Shown here piece after piece: positions 59,901 through 64,000 of a DNA stretch of 64,000 nucleotides; the stretch's first letter is position 1; each line of letters begins with the position of its first letter. This DNA comes from Oscillospiraceae bacterium (GTDB taxonomy: Bacteria > Bacillota > Clostridia > Oscillospirales > Acutalibacteraceae). Under the pieces are notes generated by a model, which searched no databases, was not told the DNA's origin, and was given only the letters and a program-made list of their open reading frames with translations. Location of the stretch: assembly GCA_015066345.1 (NCBI GenBank), contig SVOQ01000011.1:1-64000 (forward strand), read 5' to 3'. Made by a program: the position numbers and the translations under genes.

Positions 59901-60464
59901 TCAGAAAATATATGCAAACAATGTTTTCAATTTACTTTCTTCTTTTTCTCCGAGAGTTTTTTCACCGGAAACAACTATTTCGTCACCTTCGGAAAGGTCA
60001 ATATAGTTAATCTGATAACTTTCGGCTTTAACCATACCCAATTCGTTCTCTGCGTACTCCTCGATCCGGTCCGAAGCTATCATACTGTTAAGCTCTGCGT
60101 TAAGTCTTACATTTTCGCCCTGAGCAATTTTAATATCGCTCTGTACTGATGCTATCTCAGTTGTAAGATTATCATTCTTGGTCTGCATCACAAGAAGAAC
60201 AACCATCAAAGAAACGCAAAGCACACAGAAACACATTATCTTTTTAACGACTGCAGGAATGGCAACGCTCTTAGCATCACGCTCTGCCTCGTACTGTATA
60301 TCGTTTATAACCTTTGAAACGTTCGTCTTTTTAGACACAGGTTTTCTTACGGGAGCAGCGTTACGTTTAGGTTGTCCGTTAGTTTTATTCTGTTTTTTGG
60401 GTTCCTCGATAACCTGAGGTTCGAAAAGCGAAAAGTCGTAAGCTTCTGTTCCTCTGTAAACCAT
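59901..60464 (-). CDS. ftsL: FtsL-like division protein
   Basis: Position in dcw; one TM then coiled coil (NLTTEIASVQSDIKIAQGENVRLNAEL...AENELGMVKAESYQINYI). Confidence 0.75.
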   Translation of the reverse strand: MVYRGTEAYDFSLFEPQVIEEPKKQNKTNGQPKRNAAPVRKPVSKKTNVSKVINDIQYEAERDAKSVAIPAVVKKIMCFCVLCVSLMVVLLVMQTKNDNLTTEIASVQSDIKIAQGENVRLNAELNSMIASDRIEEYAENELGMVKAESYQINYIDLSEGDEIVVSGEKTLGEKEESKLKTLFAYIF

Positions 60465-60487
60465 AACTTCCTCCCACGGGGATTTGA

Positions 60488-61417
60488 TTACTCCCCTATT
60501 TTTATTGCCGTACGCAATTTTGCACTACGGCTTCTGTTATTTTCATCAACTTCTTTACCCGAAGCCTTAATACCCGAAGATTTCACAATGGCTTTGGGTT
60601 TTCTACCACAAACACAAACGGGAAAATCCTTAGGGCATATACACCCTTCTTTAAGTGTTCTGAAATAATCTTTAACTATTTTATCCTCCAGAGAATGGAA
60701 TGTAATAATGGATAAAACACCGTCATCCTTAAGATTTTTGAACATTAAGGGAAGAGTGTTTTTAAGAACATCCAATTCACCGTTAACTTCAATGCGTATA
60801 GCCTGAAAAGTTTTTCTTGCAGGATGACCATTACGACGAAACTTAGCGGGAATGGCATTTGACACAATTTCCGCAAGTTCAAGAGTTGTTTCTATTGCCT
60901 TTTCTTCACGGGCACGGATTATGGCATTTGCAACTCTGTCGGCAAATTTTTCCTCACCGTAACGGGATATTATTGTATACAACTCATTTTTGGAATACGT
61001 ATTAACAACATCATAAGCACTTTTGCCCTGTTGACTCATTCGCATATCAAGGGGTGCATCATAATGAAAAGAGAAACCTCTTTCCGCAGTATCAAGTTGG
61101 TGACTGCTAACGCCAAGGTCCGCAACCATACCGTCAACACCATTTATACCCAACTCCGAAAGAATACTGTCAATTGCAGAGAAGTTGCTTTTTACAATCT
61201 GTACTCTCGAATCGCCTTTGAAACGCTCCGTAATAGTTGCGATAGCATCGGGGTCCTGGTCAATAAGCACCATCCTACCCTGCTCATTAAGATGAGCGAG
61301 AATAGCCGCCGAATGACCGCCACCACCCGAAGTACAGTCAACGTATATACCGTCGGGCTTTATATTTAATGAATCGACTGATTCCTGAAGTAAAACTGAT
61401 ATATGTTTAAAATCCAT
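60488..61417 (-). CDS. rsmH: 16S rRNA m4C1402 methyltransferase RsmH
   Basis: HISVLLQESVDSL; YVDCTSGGGGHSAAIL; LGVSSHQLDTAERGFSF. Confidence 0.97.
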   Translation of the reverse strand: MDFKHISVLLQESVDSLNIKPDGIYVDCTSGGGGHSAAILAHLNEQGRMVLIDQDPDAIATITERFKGDSRVQIVKSNFSAIDSILSELGINGVDGMVADLGVSSHQLDTAERGFSFHYDAPLDMRMSQQGKSAYDVVNTYSKNELYTIISRYGEEKFADRVANAIIRAREEKAIETTLELAEIVSNAIPAKFRRNGHPARKTFQAIRIEVNGELDVLKNTLPLMFKNLKDDGVLSIITFHSLEDKIVKDYFRTLKEGCICPKDFPVCVCGRKPKAIVKSSGIKASGKEVDENNRSRSAKLRTAIKIGE

Positions 61418-61428
61418 AAAAGCACCTA

Positions 61429-61857
61429 TCAGAAATTGATATTAAGAGAATCGGTGGACTGTTCATCAAGAATAGCAAGTTCCTTAGCCCATTCTTCAGG
61501 TGACCAGATTTCTATATGGTTGTTATTACCGACGATGTGAACTTCGCCCTCGATACCCGCATACTCTTTAAGAGCCGCGTTAAGTGTAAGTCTACCGCCT
61601 TTATCAACCTCACCACTGACAACACCCGAAAGTATCTTTCTTGCCATACGGCGCATAAGTTGGTTATGTTCACCGCTTTGATTGAACTCTTTGTAAAGTT
61701 CGTTCCAACCTGCTTCGGAATAAATAAAAATACATTTAGTGTCGGAATCAGGTGATTTGATAAGATAAGCCTTTGTACCTAATTCGTCACGAAGAGCCGC
61801 CGGCACTTTGAAACGATTTTTATCATCAAGAGAATGGTCAAACTGACTACAAAACAT
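61429..61857 (-). CDS. mraZ: MraZ transcriptional regulator
   Basis: FDHSLDDKNRFKVPAALRDELG; VDKGGRLTLNAALKEYAGI. Confidence 0.95.
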   Translation of the reverse strand: MFCSQFDHSLDDKNRFKVPAALRDELGTKAYLIKSPDSDTKCIFIYSEAGWNELYKEFNQSGEHNQLMRRMARKILSGVVSGEVDKGGRLTLNAALKEYAGIEGEVHIVGNNNHIEIWSPEEWAKELAILDEQSTDSLNINF

Positions 61858-61894
61858 ACCGACACCCCTTCCAAATTAAGATTCAACAGTCAAA

Positions 61895-61934
61895 ATCGAG
61901 ACACTTTAGCCCATTTCGAGACACATCGTACCAC
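61895..61934 (-). promoter_or_regulatory. four 10-bp repeats, candidate MraZ operator
   Basis: Minus strand gtggtacgat/gtgtctcgaa/atgggctaaa/gtgtctcgat. Confidence 0.55.
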
Positions 61935-61935
61935 T

Positions 61936-61964
61936 ATTATATTTTTTAATACCTGTTTTGTCAA
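61936..61964 (-). promoter_or_regulatory. dcw (mraZ) promoter
   Basis: Minus strand TTGACA (61964-61959), 17-nt spacer, TATAAT (61941-61936). Confidence 0.8.
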
Positions 61965-62020
61965 TAGTTTTCACTAAAAAAATATAGTTTTTCTCGTGGT
62001 TTTTCGGCAAAAAGCAAAGC

Positions 62021-62062
62021 AAAAAACCTTGCAACACAAAAACGTGTTACAAGGTTAAAAAA
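62021..62062 (-). terminator. intrinsic terminator
   Basis: AACCTTGyAACACg...GTGTTrCAAGGTT with T-run on minus strand. Confidence 0.75.
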
Positions 62063-62073
62063 CAAGTGATTTT

Positions 62074-63390
62074 TTATTGTATTTTTCTTATATTCCCGAT
62101 AGCCGTATCCACTATCTTACGGGCAATCGCATCCCCGCATTTTTGAGTTTTATATCTGAAATTTACGTACCCTTCCCCGTCTTTCATAATAAAATCAAGA
62201 GCAGTTGCACACCTCATTTTAAATGGCTCGGCTACATAAATATCCTCAAATTCTTTTATGTCACGCCAATATTCCTGCTCAAGATTACAGTAAAAATAAT
62301 CGCACATCTTTTCACAGGCACAACCATAATTTTCCGCAACAGTACGGGCGGTTTTGCTTTTGAATGCCCCCGCTTTATACACATACGATCCGTCGCACAA
62401 AGATGGTGAAACACGCATAAGAAGTACATCATCATAAAAAACTTTAAAGGTTGATGTTGCGTTTTTATAGCAATCAACGTGAAAAGCTTTTGATCTTTCG
62501 CTAAAATCCCCTTCTGCGTACTTCTTTTTATACGACATCTCGAAAATTCCGTTATAAGCACCGATTCTGTAATCTTCAGAATTCACAAAAAACAATCTTT
62601 CGTCGGCGTATATATTCATCTTATTAAACTTTTTCTTACCCGCTATATTCTGAAGCAGAGCATCGTAAAAAGTGAAGCCCACAAAAGCTACAACATCCAT
62701 ATTCTGTTTTTTGCAAAAATCTTTTAACGCAGATAGCTCACCCTCGGTAATTCGGGTACAAATGCTGTTCGTATCACCCTTTGTTTTATCAAAAGATTCT
62801 TTGGATTTAATGTAGTCATCCACATTAAAAACACGTGCATCCTTCTGCCATTTTAAATCCAGATCAGCAGAAAGTCGGTCAATTACAGGTGACGCAACCT
62901 CCAAGGGTAAATCAGTTTTTTCGGACAAAAGATTTATATTTGAAGGTTCAACGTTTCTCAACGGTTCTTTATAGAATCCTTTTAAATCAATCGCCAGACG
63001 CAAAAGTGATTTTGCATCACAAACAGCCGTATGGGCGGCTATAACAAGAACGCCATCCGAAGTATACGAAAACTCAAATGTCTTATTATAAAAAGCCACA
63101 CCACATTTTTCGTACCTTTTTTTCAATTCTTCTGCTGTATCCTGACAAAAGATAATCTCTTGCTCCACAGAGTCGGTCAGAACGTAGGCTTCCCCATCTT
63201 CCTCAAGAGAAATCCGCGAAGTTACAATTGATTCTTTGGTACATAACAACCTTAGAGCTTTCTCAAGTCCGTTTTTTTGAAAATCATATTTACCACAGAA
63301 CAACACCGCGTTATCAAACTCAAACAAACGGTTTCTTGTTAAGCCCAGTTTGTATTTTTCAGACATATCAGTTTTCTCCGATAACATCAT
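62074..63390 (-). CDS. hypothetical; possible degenerate condensation/CoA-acyltransferase-like fold
   Basis: 438 aa; LVIAAHTAVCDAKSLLRLAIDLKGFY resembles HHxxxDGxS with second His and Gly replaced. Confidence 0.4.
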   Translation of the reverse strand: MMLSEKTDMSEKYKLGLTRNRLFEFDNAVLFCGKYDFQKNGLEKALRLLCTKESIVTSRISLEEDGEAYVLTDSVEQEIIFCQDTAEELKKRYEKCGVAFYNKTFEFSYTSDGVLVIAAHTAVCDAKSLLRLAIDLKGFYKEPLRNVEPSNINLLSEKTDLPLEVASPVIDRLSADLDLKWQKDARVFNVDDYIKSKESFDKTKGDTNSICTRITEGELSALKDFCKKQNMDVVAFVGFTFYDALLQNIAGKKKFNKMNIYADERLFFVNSEDYRIGAYNGIFEMSYKKKYAEGDFSERSKAFHVDCYKNATSTFKVFYDDVLLMRVSPSLCDGSYVYKAGAFKSKTARTVAENYGCACEKMCDYFYCNLEQEYWRDIKEFEDIYVAEPFKMRCATALDFIMKDGEGYVNFRYKTQKCGDAIARKIVDTAIGNIRKIQ

Positions 63391-64000
63391 TCTGATGCAT
63401 AATTTTTTCTATAAGGGACTGCTTGATTCCCCAGAGTTTACCCGAGAAATCCACATAATATCTATGAGGATTTTCGAAACGCACAACTTCCTCCCAAAGG
63501 GATGAAACCTGTTCATTACAGTAGCTGCACACTTCCTCAAGAGAGGGCACAGTATATACACACTCGCCTTTTCTGAAAACCGTTACAAGCATTTCACGGG
63601 CAACAAAATTATCAACAGTTTTTCGTTTCCAAGTGAAATCCGGGTCAAAAAGAGAGTAAGTTTTTTCGTTATCAATGTTTTCATCTTCCGTAGTAAGCAC
63701 ATCTGCAATAGCCTTACCCGTATCCATATCAAAAAGTCTCCACACACGTTTCGAGCAAGGTGTAGTAATTTTATTAACGTTATTACTTACCATAATAGCG
63801 GGAATTTTATCCCCATTCTTTTCAGTTTCACAGAGTTTATAAACACCGTCAAGCACAGGAGAAGATGCGGATGTTATTAACTTTTCACCCACAACGAAAC
63901 CGTCAATTTTTGCACCCTGATTAAGCATATCTTTAATGAGAATTTCATCAAGAGAATTGGATGCATATATATCACAATCAGGGAATCCCGCTTCATCAAG
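63368..64000 (-). CDS. pncB: nicotinate phosphoribosyltransferase, C-terminal part (truncated by window end)
   Basis: MLNQGAKIDGFVVGEKLITSASSPVLDGVYKL; frame continues to 64000 (LDEAGFPDCDIYASNSLDEILIKDM). Confidence 0.85.
   Translation of the reverse strand, partial: LDEAGFPDCDIYASNSLDEILIKDMLNQGAKIDGFVVGEKLITSASSPVLDGVYKLCETEKNGDKIPAIMVSNNVNKITTPCSKRVWRLFDMDTGKAIADVLTTEDENIDNEKTYSLFDPDFTWKRKTVDNFVAREMLVTVFRKGECVYTVPSLEEVCSYCNEQVSSLWEEVVRFENPHRYYVDFSGKLWGIKQSLIEKIMHQNDVIGEN

Overview
This 64 kb window looks like chromosomal DNA from a low-GC, spore-forming Clostridia relative (SpoVT, SpoIIE, ClpC). That lineage call is inferred from gene content only. The right end holds a minus-strand dcw cell-wall/division cluster: mraZ-rsmH-ftsL-pbp(PASTA)-murE-murF-mraY-ftsW-murG-murA-ftsQ-ftsZ. 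The rest is mostly housekeeping and metabolic genes: tsaD, trpS, fhs, rpsT, ppa, clpC, spoIIE, a GH78 rhamnosidase, two AMP-ligases, a Fic protein and a partial nicotinate phosphoribosyltransferase. Three tRNAs are present: Leu-UAA, initiator fMet-CAU and Arg-CCU. I found no CRISPR array, prophage or IS element. The signals most worth a second look are: (1) a dispersed class of arrays of short hairpins with 3-4 nt loops at gene and tRNA 3' ends, including a 60-bp duplicated tRNA-fMet tail enclosing a potential cloverleaf-like fold; (2) a tandem cluster of zinc-ribbon/low-complexity/TM proteins, four of which share a DxPTELF motif reminiscent of phospho-Thr/FHA switches, in the same window as a Ser/Thr kinase and an FHA protein; (3) an FHA-TM-L,D-transpeptidase fusion whose expected His appears to be replaced; (4) a degenerate NodB-like deacetylase next to ftsZ; (5) a 10-bp-periodic, MraZ-box-like repeat in the dcw promoter. 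All family calls come from motif recognition; no database search was run.
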